Shown: positions 1-8,447 of the stretch, piece by piece
Numbering within the stretch: the stretch's first letter is position 1
How the letters are laid out: every line of letters begins with the position of its first letter
Assembly: GCA_946623875.1 (NCBI GenBank)
Contig: CAMORO010000008.1
Coordinates: 1 to 52,378, forward strand
Reading direction: 5' to 3'
Length of the DNA: 52,378 nt
Source of the DNA: an uncultured Lachnospiraceae bacterium
Lineage (GTDB): Bacteria; Bacillota; Clostridia; Lachnospirales; Lachnospiraceae
Translations under genes and position numbers: made by a program
The notes under the pieces: generated by a model
The model's database searches: none
The model's input: only the letters and a program-made list of their open reading frames with translations
Told to the model about the DNA's origin: nothing

Positions 1-1019
1 TCCAAGCCCTTGATACGATAATAATACCGAATATCAGAATGATAATCGTACCACGAAAAATCCTGAAACAAACAGGTTGTATATCTATATCCCAATGCAA
101 AAACACTATTCACCAGCATAAATCCGGACAGATGATTGATCATAATTGAAAAAGTGTTATCTGCTATTAAATTAACAGTTCTGCTTCTCCCCACAGCCGG
201 TTCAAGTATTCTTGAAATCCTCAGCCAAAAGGCTATTCCAAGAAACCCTACAACAAAAGGCCATGCATCAAACTTCTCAAACTTTGTCCAAGCCTGTTCA
301 TAGACCAGCGTATGCCCGTTAACAAAAATAACTGCTAACTGCAAAGAGACAATCACAAAGAAATACATTGTATTTGACAACGTATCTCTATTCTTTAGTT
401 TTTTCTTATAGAAACATCCTGCACTGTAAAATGGAACAAAATAAGCCATTCTTGTTATAATAAGCCACAGGTCTTTATTGTATCCCCTGCATGACAGATA
501 TATACCTGCCATTCCTATCATTAATGAGCCAAGCATACAAACGTGCTCCAAAAACCTTTTATCAATGAACGAAATGGTTTTTCTGTATAATACATAAAAA
601 ACTTCCGTCATAAATAATGGCGCTACAAACCACGACGGCAAATTATACTGAAACTGATGGCCATCTGTTATTGGTTTAATGAACAGCTTTTCGAATGTTA
701 TTCCTGCACCTATGTTGAACCCTCTTAAAGACATGATCTGCGCAATTAAGGCGTAAGTAAAATTCCAAACATACAATGGTATGATTAGTCGCGTGAATTT
801 CTTTTTTATGAATGCCATCAAATCATGTTCTGCCGCTTCATTATAAAAATATCCTGAACAGAATACAAACAAACCAATATGAAAAGAATACGCAGGAAAC
901 AGCTCATAAAAAAGTGAGACGCCTCCCCCATTATATCCACAATGGTTTGCCACCACCAAAATCATTCCGATAGCATACAATATCTTGAACTGATAATCTG
1001 TCTCTTTTCTCTCATCCAT
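1..1019 (-). CDS. Acyltransferase-3 family membrane protein, 3' end cut by window
   Basis: The ATG lies at 1019 and the frame stays open for 339 codons to the window edge, so the C-terminus is missing. The protein is strongly hydrophobic with many predicted membrane segments. Its start, a short polar stretch followed by YAIGMILVVANH and then HIGLFVFCSGYFY, is the pattern of acyltransferase-3 (OafA/OpgC-like) proteins, which O-acylate exported glycans using a cytoplasmic acyl donor. In the family an Arg usually lies 11 residues before the conserved His; here that position is Tyr, so activity or donor use may differ. It starts 9 bases after the stop of the GtrII-like gene and is probably the last visible gene of the sugar operon. 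The family call is fairly safe; the substrate is unknown. Confidence 0.75.
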   Translation of the reverse strand, partial: MDERKETDYQFKILYAIGMILVVANHCGYNGGGVSLFYELFPAYSFHIGLFVFCSGYFYNEAAEHDLMAFIKKKFTRLIIPLYVWNFTYALIAQIMSLRGFNIGAGITFEKLFIKPITDGHQFQYNLPSWFVAPLFMTEVFYVLYRKTISFIDKRFLEHVCMLGSLMIGMAGIYLSCRGYNKDLWLIITRMAYFVPFYSAGCFYKKKLKNRDTLSNTMYFFVIVSLQLAVIFVNGHTLVYEQAWTKFEKFDAWPFVVGFLGIAFWLRISRILEPAVGRSRTVNLIADNTFSIMINHLSGFMLVNSVFALGYRYTTCLFQDFSWYDYHSDIRYYYRIKGL

Positions 1020-1028
1020 AACAATTCA

Positions 1029-2651
1029 TTATTCAGAGAATTTCACAACCACAACATCACCAATCTGTTTAACACTACCTGTAGCAGGCCAGACTTCCAT
1101 CGCCCCAACCTCATCCGAAGCCTCAAGGGTTTTCTGCTCATCCGACGTTACATAAGGGAATCTTATCTCCCATCCCTCAGATACGGGTGCAGTTGCATCA
1201 ATCGGTTCATATACAGGCACTTCAATATTATTATTCGCGTAATATGCCAATGTGAAATCACTATAATTGCTCAGGAACAGCGGAAGTAAAATATGATTTC
1301 CCGCCAGATTGTGATCGACCACATAAAGGGGACCCAGATCTCCCAGAAGCGAAGGTTTCTTGTAATCCTCATACTCAAATCCGGGCAGTTCACCGATAAC
1401 GGCAACTTTTTTCGCACTTCCGTCATCTGTCATATGTATCCTGACAGCTACCTCCTGCGCCGTTGAATATCCTTTTTCATAAGCGATATTCATATAATGG
1501 TAATATATATTGGCAACCAGTATATTGGTCCCGATACACACAGCCATAAACAGAGCAGCTATATTGGCAGTCCGGACAGATGCAAATCTCTCATACAGCA
1601 CAACAACCAGAACATACAGAAGGCACAGGCTCTGCTCCATCCTCACATTATACACCACATCATCCGAAGTAAAGAACCACATAAACGCAGCAAAAGGCAC
1701 GGCAGCTACAGCGAAGATCAAAAGCATCAGCTTAGCCCTGTTTTTATAAATTCCGGACTTGACAACTGCGATATACACACCGGCTAAAAAGAAGATAATG
1801 AACAGTATTCCAAGCGTGATCCACATATTGAAGCCATATTCTCTTATGTCCCACTTAATAAAGAACTGAACAAACTCCTTGACAGTTTTAACAACTGCAT
1901 CCTTTAATATATAAATATTGATCCTGCCAACACTGTCTATTCCTTCATAGCCTGATGCCGCAATTCCTTCAAGCCTTAGCAGAATCTTCCAGATCACATA
2001 GTAAAGAGCCAGTCCCGATGCAAAGATAACAGCCTGTTTGCCCAGCCATCTGATCAGGTTTGCGGAAGTATACTCTGCGTCAAATATGATAAATATCAGA
2101 TAGCAGAGCATCAAAACCGCAGCATATGCTACATACGCCTGATAAATCCCACAGGCACAGCATACACATATTATCGGCAATATCCAGTTCCTGAATGTTT
2201 TCTTCTCAGGCTTCGAACAGAACACCGCCAAAGAGGCAATAAACATAGCCAGCATATAGCCATCCGAAGTATATTCAAAAAAAAATGATTCGGTGATAGC
2301 AGGAAATGATACCATAAGACCGGATACCAGAACTATGGCTACCGGATTGACGAGACCAAACAATTCTACCAGAACAACTACCGAAAGGCTCAGAAAAACA
2401 AGTGCAACGATCCCGGTAATCCATGGCAGATCAAAATATGAACTGAAAATACATGCCGGTGTCAACAGCCATCTCCCCAGATTTATCATATTCTGATTAC
2501 AGTACATATTGTACAGTGCGTCATGATTGGGAAGTGTATTTGTGAACTTATACAAATGAGTTATAAGTCCGATAATAAAAGAAGCCAGAAACGCCAGCTT
2601 CCATTCTTTCTTTATTTTATTATTAAATAATTCCGTTAATCCTGTTCCCAT
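1029..2651 (-). CDS. GtrII-like glucosyltransferase membrane protein
   Basis: A polytopic membrane protein of about 540 residues. The N-terminal pattern HLYKFTNTLPNHD, then NLGRW, then alternating hydrophobic segments, resembles the GtrII glucosyltransferase family. Those enzymes move a glycosyl residue from a polyprenyl-phosphate carrier to a surface polymer on the outer face. The last ~130 residues are mostly soluble and probably extracytoplasmic. A GTG ten codons upstream (2681) is an alternative start; neither start has a convincing ribosome binding site, so the N-terminus is uncertain. A GtrB-type gene that could supply its lipid-linked donor lies two genes upstream (5053-5982). A paralogue with the same N-terminal and C-terminal patterns sits at 28369-29985. 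Sugar and acceptor are unknown. Confidence 0.7.
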   Translation of the reverse strand: MGTGLTELFNNKIKKEWKLAFLASFIIGLITHLYKFTNTLPNHDALYNMYCNQNMINLGRWLLTPACIFSSYFDLPWITGIVALVFLSLSVVVLVELFGLVNPVAIVLVSGLMVSFPAITESFFFEYTSDGYMLAMFIASLAVFCSKPEKKTFRNWILPIICVCCACGIYQAYVAYAAVLMLCYLIFIIFDAEYTSANLIRWLGKQAVIFASGLALYYVIWKILLRLEGIAASGYEGIDSVGRINIYILKDAVVKTVKEFVQFFIKWDIREYGFNMWITLGILFIIFFLAGVYIAVVKSGIYKNRAKLMLLIFAVAAVPFAAFMWFFTSDDVVYNVRMEQSLCLLYVLVVVLYERFASVRTANIAALFMAVCIGTNILVANIYYHYMNIAYEKGYSTAQEVAVRIHMTDDGSAKKVAVIGELPGFEYEDYKKPSLLGDLGPLYVVDHNLAGNHILLPLFLSNYSDFTLAYYANNNIEVPVYEPIDATAPVSEGWEIRFPYVTSDEQKTLEASDEVGAMEVWPATGSVKQIGDVVVVKFSE

Positions 2652-2771
2652 ACACCCTGCCGTCGTCTGTCTCACACCCACTTCTTGTTATTCCAACAAT
2701 GTATTATACAATATTTTGTATGTATGTGTAAACCTCATGCTTATTTTCGACAGAAAATCAAAATTGTCGCG

Positions 2772-4982
2772 CTATCGGGCGCCATCCGCCTTCCGTGTTA
2801 TCCTTCCCGACTTGACAGCGCGATATATAAAAGCACCTGCGTTAAACGTCAGCAGGAGAACACCTGCCGTCAGCGAAAAAACGAATAATACTGTATATAT
2901 ATGCAATACTTTATATCTTAAATGGAGCTCCTGTATTTCATCCGACTTCGTCAGGTAAACCCTTACTCTGTTTCTGTTACCCTTCTCTACACCAAGCCGG
3001 TTACCATTCTGATCATACGCGACGTATCCATCATAATAGAACAACGGAAATTCCATATACTGCCCATCTGACTTAGACGTATATTCCAGATCAACATGAG
3101 TGTACTGCTTGTTGTACGAATAAGCTTCGACATCATCATAATCAGAAAACTCCCCGGTATCATTTGAATACCATTCCGTAAGTGTACCCGCAGGCAGATA
3201 ATCCTCCATTTGTGTGTTAATTTCTCCGCTTTCAGGAGTCACAAACAACTTACCGGTTTTATAAAAACCGATAAAATTGATCAGAACACCGACTGACATG
3301 ATTGCCACGGTCGAATACATCAGCCTCTTTCGGATTTCCGTCCTTGAGTCCATGTTGCTGCATATTGCCTCGGCTGCTGTGTAGGCAACACACGGAACCG
3401 TAATAAAATGGAATCTTCTCGGGTACTGCATCATGGATAAAAATGTATCAACTGCAGGAATGTTCTTAAACCAGACCCATGGAAAAACAGGAGTTGCCAT
3501 AAATACCGATGTAAAGCCTATTATAAAAATACCTTTTAAAAATCGGTTAACATAACCTGTCCTCTTTGCACCAAACCATGCAATGATCATTACAGTCAAT
3601 GCTATTATGTTCTGGATCTCCCTGTCCCATTCAATGGGAAAATGATAGAAATCCGTCCATTGTAAAGCATTACTGTTCCAATCAGTAAAATAAAAAACCG
3701 CAAACGGTGCAAGGACACCTATCGAGAGTACGATAAACATGACTGCAGCCTTTATAAGAGCAATCAGTACTTCACGGTTTAACAGCTGTTTAAAATTTAA
3801 CAGAAGATAAACAAACATAACCAGACATGACAATGCGAAACCCATCACATGCGAACATACCAGTCCCCACAATCCAACTGCAATGTACTTCCATCTGAAA
3901 CCTCCCCTGTTAACCGTTTGGTGCATACCTGTGATCAGCAGTGGAAGGAATATAAGTGCGGTTCCCATTCCGGCTCCTGCTCCCAGATTCAGCATTACAA
4001 ACAGTCTGAAAGGTTCGATCAGATAAAAAACTGCAGCGATCATCCCCCATCTTATTGATGTGAACAGTCTTTCCGCACACAGCAGCGTAACTATGGTTGT
4101 TGCTATGTTCACCATTATCATATAGAGGTTATATGATGCGGGTATAGATATGTTAAGCAGCCTTAACAAAGCGGGAATATACAGAAACAGTCCGGGCTGC
4201 AGTGCAACCAGCTCACCATACTGATTAGCATAATTGGGACCTATCATCACGGGAAACTGTCCATCCTTCAGTCCCTGCGCTATTGCTTCGATCCTCTTCA
4301 TATGTGCCTGCGTATCTATTCCGTAATATGTTCCTTTCACGCAGTAGGGAATACACACTGCGACCAGTGCCATAAGCAGCAATCCGATATATGACATATA
4401 GACCAGTGACAGTTTCAGTCTATTGAACACTAGCAACAATGCTATCAGGGCTATCGCAAGCATTCCGGTCAGTGCTATGTATACATAATAATCCCTGTAC
4501 AGATGCCGGGCAGATTTGATTCGAATATGCTCAACCACAATATCTCCGGGTTCTGTCTGATAGAACTTAAGCATACACCTGTCACTGCCAAGCGGTAATA
4601 CAAGATGCTGATCAGATACCGTCTGCTCTGCTCCGTATGTTACGGGAAGCTGTATATCAAATACACAGTCGTTATTACCCTGAACAATAAGTACTCCCGA
4701 TGCCGTTGAAACAAGAGTTATTTCAATTTTGTACTTCCCCGATGGCAGTATTATGGGATGCGTTGCAAAAGCGTAATCTTCGGTAACTTCATTGGTATGC
4801 AGATATCCGTTATCCAAAAAAGCCGATTTCAGCTCCATCGAATTACTATCACAGATATACTCATATGTATTCTCTTCCTGTTTAAGACAATATGCCGTAA
4901 AACAACCAAACAGAAGACACACGATCAGTATGCCTACACATTTTTGTCCGATAGTCAGTTTACACTCTTTCGAAATGTCCAT
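2772..4982 (-). CDS. Large polytopic membrane protein, GT-C/YfhO-like
   Basis: A 736-residue protein with one N-terminal membrane segment (about 13-33), an extracytoplasmic domain to about residue 165, roughly ten more membrane segments, a second soluble region (about 580-700) and a final membrane helix. The motif YYGIDTQAHMKR after the third hydrophobic segment puts an acidic residue in the first large outer loop, as in GT-C glycosyltransferases that use polyprenyl-phosphate sugars. Overall architecture resembles YfhO-type membrane glycosyltransferases, but I cannot name a subfamily. The ATG has GGAG nine bases upstream. It lies between the GtrB-type gene and the GtrII-like gene in one transcription direction, so a role in assembling the same surface glycan is likely. 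Confidence 0.6.
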   Translation of the reverse strand: MDISKECKLTIGQKCVGILIVCLLFGCFTAYCLKQEENTYEYICDSNSMELKSAFLDNGYLHTNEVTEDYAFATHPIILPSGKYKIEITLVSTASGVLIVQGNNDCVFDIQLPVTYGAEQTVSDQHLVLPLGSDRCMLKFYQTEPGDIVVEHIRIKSARHLYRDYYVYIALTGMLAIALIALLLVFNRLKLSLVYMSYIGLLLMALVAVCIPYCVKGTYYGIDTQAHMKRIEAIAQGLKDGQFPVMIGPNYANQYGELVALQPGLFLYIPALLRLLNISIPASYNLYMIMVNIATTIVTLLCAERLFTSIRWGMIAAVFYLIEPFRLFVMLNLGAGAGMGTALIFLPLLITGMHQTVNRGGFRWKYIAVGLWGLVCSHVMGFALSCLVMFVYLLLNFKQLLNREVLIALIKAAVMFIVLSIGVLAPFAVFYFTDWNSNALQWTDFYHFPIEWDREIQNIIALTVMIIAWFGAKRTGYVNRFLKGIFIIGFTSVFMATPVFPWVWFKNIPAVDTFLSMMQYPRRFHFITVPCVAYTAAEAICSNMDSRTEIRKRLMYSTVAIMSVGVLINFIGFYKTGKLFVTPESGEINTQMEDYLPAGTLTEWYSNDTGEFSDYDDVEAYSYNKQYTHVDLEYTSKSDGQYMEFPLFYYDGYVAYDQNGNRLGVEKGNRNRVRVYLTKSDEIQELHLRYKVLHIYTVLFVFSLTAGVLLLTFNAGAFIYRAVKSGRITRKADGAR

Positions 4983-5052
4983 TACCGGGTTCTCCGACTT
5001 TTATTGCCTGCTCATATCACTGTTGCTCCACTGAACCTTAAGCCCATTTCAG

Positions 5053-5982
5053 TTATTCATCGAAGTTCTTCTCCGCTATCACATATTGCGGCGTTTCATT
5101 TATAGTCATATATATCCTTCCGATATACTCACCGATGATCCCAAGGACAAAAAGGATCAACCCGCCGAGAAAGAGGATCACCGCAATGGTCGAACTCCAT
5201 CCGACAGTCATAACCGGTGTTACTATCTTGCGGATGACGGTCGCAACAGCCAGCAGCAGACCCAGTACCGCCGCACAGCCGCCTGCAATCGTTGCCATAC
5301 GGAGCGGCTTTATCGAGAATGCGGTGAAGCTGTTGACCCATAAAGCTACAAGCTTTTTAAAGGTGTACGTTGTTCCGCCTTCCATCCTCTCACGCTCTTC
5401 TATGGGAACGTTTATTACTTTTGCCGAACTTCTGAACAGAAGTCCGGATATATACGGATACGGACCCTTGTATCTTGCTATCTCATCGGCCACAAACCGT
5501 CTGAACGCCATGAAATTTCCCATCTGTATATCCTTTGGCTTGTCGATCAGAAGGTTGGCCACTATCTCATTAAAGATACTTCCTATGTTCTTGAACAGGC
5601 TCTGTTTCTTTTTGCCGTATTCAACTATTGCCACATCATAACCGTTGTGCAGAGGCTCTATAAGCTCGCCAAGATGATCTATCGGACACTGTCCGTCATC
5701 ATCAAGAAATACACATATATCTCCCCTTGAATGCTGCACACCGGCGATCATGCCGGCATGCTGTCCGAAGTTCTTGGAAAAACGTATTGCCCTGACTCTG
5801 GGATTACTGATACTGATCCTCTTAAGCACGTCATATACATGATCCGGAGAACAGTCGTCAACGGCAATGATCTCGTAATCCTCTATAGACATTGATGCCA
5901 CTGTCTTAGCTATTTCATCTATGACATGCTCTACTGTATTTTCACTTCTGTAGCATGGGATAATAAAGCTTAATTCACACAT
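5053..5982 (-). CDS. Polyprenyl-phosphate glycosyltransferase, GtrB/ArnC-type (GT2)
   Basis: 309 residues. A cytoplasmic GT-A domain carries VDDCSPD (41-47) and FLDDDGQCP (92-100, the metal/nucleotide-binding acidic cluster) plus MGNFMAFRR (154-162). Two C-terminal membrane helices follow (about 229-250 and 264-286). This is the standard build of GtrB/ArnC/DPM1-like enzymes, which transfer a sugar from a nucleotide donor to undecaprenyl phosphate on the inner face of the membrane. The start ATG has no clear ribosome binding site. The gene lies 67 bases after the acetyltransferase and 70 bases before the large membrane protein, suggesting co-transcription. Family assignment is confident. Whether it uses UDP-glucose or the amino sugar made by the upstream genes cannot be read from sequence. 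Confidence 0.88.
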   Translation of the reverse strand: MCELSFIIPCYRSENTVEHVIDEIAKTVASMSIEDYEIIAVDDCSPDHVYDVLKRISISNPRVRAIRFSKNFGQHAGMIAGVQHSRGDICVFLDDDGQCPIDHLGELIEPLHNGYDVAIVEYGKKKQSLFKNIGSIFNEIVANLLIDKPKDIQMGNFMAFRRFVADEIARYKGPYPYISGLLFRSSAKVINVPIEERERMEGGTTYTFKKLVALWVNSFTAFSIKPLRMATIAGGCAAVLGLLLAVATVIRKIVTPVMTVGWSSTIAVILFLGGLILFVLGIIGEYIGRIYMTINETPQYVIAEKNFDE

Positions 5983-6049
5983 ATTTCGTTAATGAACCTG
6001 TCTGTAACTCTTCCTGAATTCCATTTAATATAACCGACAGCACAGCATG

Positions 6050-6727
6050 TCACGAATAAAAAAATCTGCTGTCCTTTACATCTTTCTCATATTTATCTGT
6101 CCATCTGGCCTTGTATATGCTGTCCGGTTCGGTATCCCTCGTGATCAGCGCTCCCGATCCTATCACGTTTCGCGGAGCAATAATGATATGATCGTTGACG
6201 GTCGCATTAACCCCTATAAAGGAATTGTCCCCAACGACAGTATGACCCGACAGCACAGCATGTGACGCGATAAACACATGATTCCCTATACTTGCATGAT
6301 GACCGATATGGTTTCCGCTCCACAGAACGGTATCCGCACCGATATGAACATAGGGCTGTATGGTATTGTCTTCAAAAATAAAAACATTGTCTCCGAATTC
6401 ATTGCCCTCATGCCAACAGGTAGCCTTACTGCTTATATAAGTGGCAAGGTTATAACCCTTATTCCTGAATTCGTGATATTTCTGTTCGCGCACCTCATTA
6501 AGATGAGTGTAGGCTATTGCTATGAACATATCATAGCCGGCTGCCGGAAATCTGCTCTCCAGTTCATCCGATGATATCAGCGGAAGACCGTTAAATGACT
6601 CCTCCTTACGATACTTCGGATCCACAACAAAGCCGCAGACGCTGTATTCACTGTCAGCATCAAAATAGAACCTTGCCAGCTGCGCAAAATCATCCGCCCC
6701 GAATATTACAAGCTTCTTCTGCTTCAT
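6050..6727 (-). CDS. Sugar acetyltransferase, PglD/NeuD-type left-handed beta-helix
   Basis: 225 residues. The N-terminal part (1-90) is a small Rossmann-like domain starting with KLVIFGADDFAQ. From about 100 to 205 hexapeptide repeats (VHIGADTVLWSGNHIGHHASIG and following) form the left-handed beta-helix of acetyl-CoA-dependent sugar acyltransferases. His143 or His144 in the IGHHASIG stretch is the likely catalytic base by analogy to PglD. PglD/NeuD relatives acylate the 4-amino group of nucleotide-linked amino sugars or O-acetylate sialic acids. Its ATG overlaps the stop of the beta-propeller gene by 4 bases, and an rffA-type aminotransferase lies upstream. N-acylation of a 4-amino-4,6-dideoxysugar is therefore a reasonable inference. 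The exact substrate is not shown. Confidence 0.82.
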   Translation of the reverse strand: MKQKKLVIFGADDFAQLARFYFDADSEYSVCGFVVDPKYRKEESFNGLPLISSDELESRFPAAGYDMFIAIAYTHLNEVREQKYHEFRNKGYNLATYISSKATCWHEGNEFGDNVFIFEDNTIQPYVHIGADTVLWSGNHIGHHASIGNHVFIASHAVLSGHTVVGDNSFIGVNATVNDHIIIAPRNVIGSGALITRDTEPDSIYKARWTDKYEKDVKDSRFFYS

Positions 6728-7665
6728 ATCTCTCCCTCGACAAGCTTAGCTATTCCAAATCCGGTCATCCCGTATCTGTTGCCGTTAAACAGCATATAGT
6801 AATCATTCCCGAAACGGAATACCGCCGGATAGCAGATCATGATATCATCAAATCCTTTCTCGGAAACAGTAATACCGGATTCAGAATCTCTGCGGTTCCA
6901 GTCGATACCATCCTTTGAGAAAGCATATCCGATACGGTATTTGTCTCCCCTGTGAGAGAACCACATATGATAACCTTTATTACCCTTTACAACACACGGT
7001 CTTGAAATAGCGTATTCCTTCTCACTCTCGAAATCTATTGCAACCTTTCCGTTTCGCTCCCAGTTGATACCGTCATCCGATTCAGCATATTTGATATGAT
7101 AACAGTGTTCCGGCTTACCCTCGCCATCAATTCTCCACTTAACACAGGACAGATACCATATCCTGAACCTGTCTTCCTTCATAACCCAGGCCGAAGCACA
7201 GAAATGCGGTTCGTCCTTGGTACGGTCAAGTATCGGACCTTTATATGCTCTTCCAAAATGTATACCGTCATCGCTCAGGGCAAGACCCAGTGAATTCCTG
7301 AAAGGAACCGTCTGTCCCAGGTTCCAGCCGATATAATAGAGCCTCCATTGATCTTCGTATTTGTCAAGAAAGCTCATCATAGTTCCGCTGTCATCAAAGG
7401 CTCCAAGTTCCCCCGGACTTAACACCGGCTCCTTGCATGCATACTTCACGGACAGATCGTTCATATTTATATCCACATAAAAAATATGTGATCTGTTATG
7501 CTCATCCCTGGGGCTGTAATAAACCCTTATTATATCATTATCCAAAGGTATTGCCTGCGGGACCGCAGCCCCGTCAAATCCTTCAAGATAATCACTGCTG
7601 TTAAAACAGAAATCAAGCTTTTCCCATTTCATGCTTCTTAACATGGCACAACGATCCCCGATCAT
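6724..7665 (-). CDS. Five-bladed beta-propeller protein, GH43/GH130-like, unknown role
   Basis: About 313 residues with no signal peptide, so probably cytoplasmic. A blade motif recurs three times: LALSDDGIHF, YAESDDGINW and YAFSKDGIDW (near residues 129, 194 and 248). This is typical of the five-bladed propeller glycosidase superfamily (GH32/43/62/130). Conserved acidic residues occur in GAFDDSGTM and in DDIMICYP, but I cannot assign catalytic residues. I chose the ATG at 7665 because AAGGAGG lies seven bases upstream; an ATG directly before it (7668) is the alternative. The stop overlaps the acetyltransferase start by 4 bases. Such proteins occur in amino-sugar and O-antigen gene clusters, where their reaction is not settled. 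I would not call it a hydrolase without proof. Confidence 0.65.
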   Translation of the reverse strand: MIGDRCAMLRSMKWEKLDFCFNSSDYLEGFDGAAVPQAIPLDNDIIRVYYSPRDEHNRSHIFYVDINMNDLSVKYACKEPVLSPGELGAFDDSGTMMSFLDKYEDQWRLYYIGWNLGQTVPFRNSLGLALSDDGIHFGRAYKGPILDRTKDEPHFCASAWVMKEDRFRIWYLSCVKWRIDGEGKPEHCYHIKYAESDDGINWERNGKVAIDFESEKEYAISRPCVVKGNKGYHMWFSHRGDKYRIGYAFSKDGIDWNRRDSESGITVSEKGFDDIMICYPAVFRFGNDYYMLFNGNRYGMTGFGIAKLVEGEI

Positions 7666-7715
7666 CATGCCTCCTCCTTCCAAATACGTAGTGTTTTTAA
7701 CCTGTTATGAATATT

Positions 7716-8447
7716 TTACTCCACAGTTCCTTCGACAGTATAGGAGCATCCACCTGCTTTATCTCTCCATCCCCATATATAATACGGGGCTTCCTTCCCG
7801 ACATTACACAAAAGATCGATGATCGAAACATTGTGGTTGAAACCATCCGTCCCCTGATCATATTCGGGATAATCATCATAAACCTTCCACCGAAGTTCAA
7901 TTCCCCTGTCCATGTAATCATCAGGTATAATATAATCCTTCGCTGCAGGTCCGGATTCATACACCTTTGTTCCTATGGACTCAAGAAGGCTCAGCATTCT
8001 CTCATGCTTAACGCCTCTGGTTTCATAATCTCTGCTGTCGGCAAATTCCGTTGAGATCCCGAGATAGTCTCTTGCTATCCTTTCGGTCATATACATGTCA
8101 AGTTCGTACAGATACTGCCACTCATGATCGATGTATACATCCTCAAGGAGTGGCTTGACCCATTCAAAAAATGGCCTTCTTCCATATGCGAACTTCAATG
8201 TTTCATAATGCTTACTCTGCCATTCCCTGTCAGTCATCTGTACCTCACAGATAAGCCTGTGTGTATCATTTCCACAGGGCACCGACAGCCACATTTCTCC
8301 GTTTGGCGTTATTATCCTGTTCCTGTTTCTCCAGTCCCTGACCGTATACTGTACATCATTATAGAAAACAAACAGGTCCACATCATTGATAAGATCGAAA
8401 TATCCCTTCCATGGGATATAGTTAGGCTGATCCACAGCGACTATCAT
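7716..8447 (-). CDS. WbqC family protein
   Basis: 243 residues. The opening IVAVDQPNYIPWKGYFDLI, followed by VFYNDVQYTVRDWRNRNRI, is the signature of the WbqC family (Pfam WbqC). This family is common in O-antigen and capsule clusters next to sugar aminotransferases, but its biochemical role is not firmly established. No membrane segment or signal peptide is visible. Its start codon overlaps the stop of the rffA-type gene by 4 bases (ATGA), implying translational coupling and a shared pathway. Together with the aminotransferase and the acetyltransferase it probably takes part in making or modifying a 4-amino-4,6-dideoxysugar nucleotide. Family call is confident; function is not. Confidence 0.85.
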   Translation of the reverse strand: MIVAVDQPNYIPWKGYFDLINDVDLFVFYNDVQYTVRDWRNRNRIITPNGEMWLSVPCGNDTHRLICEVQMTDREWQSKHYETLKFAYGRRPFFEWVKPLLEDVYIDHEWQYLYELDMYMTERIARDYLGISTEFADSRDYETRGVKHERMLSLLESIGTKVYESGPAAKDYIIPDDYMDRGIELRWKVYDDYPEYDQGTDGFNHNVSIIDLLCNVGKEAPYYIWGWRDKAGGCSYTVEGTVE

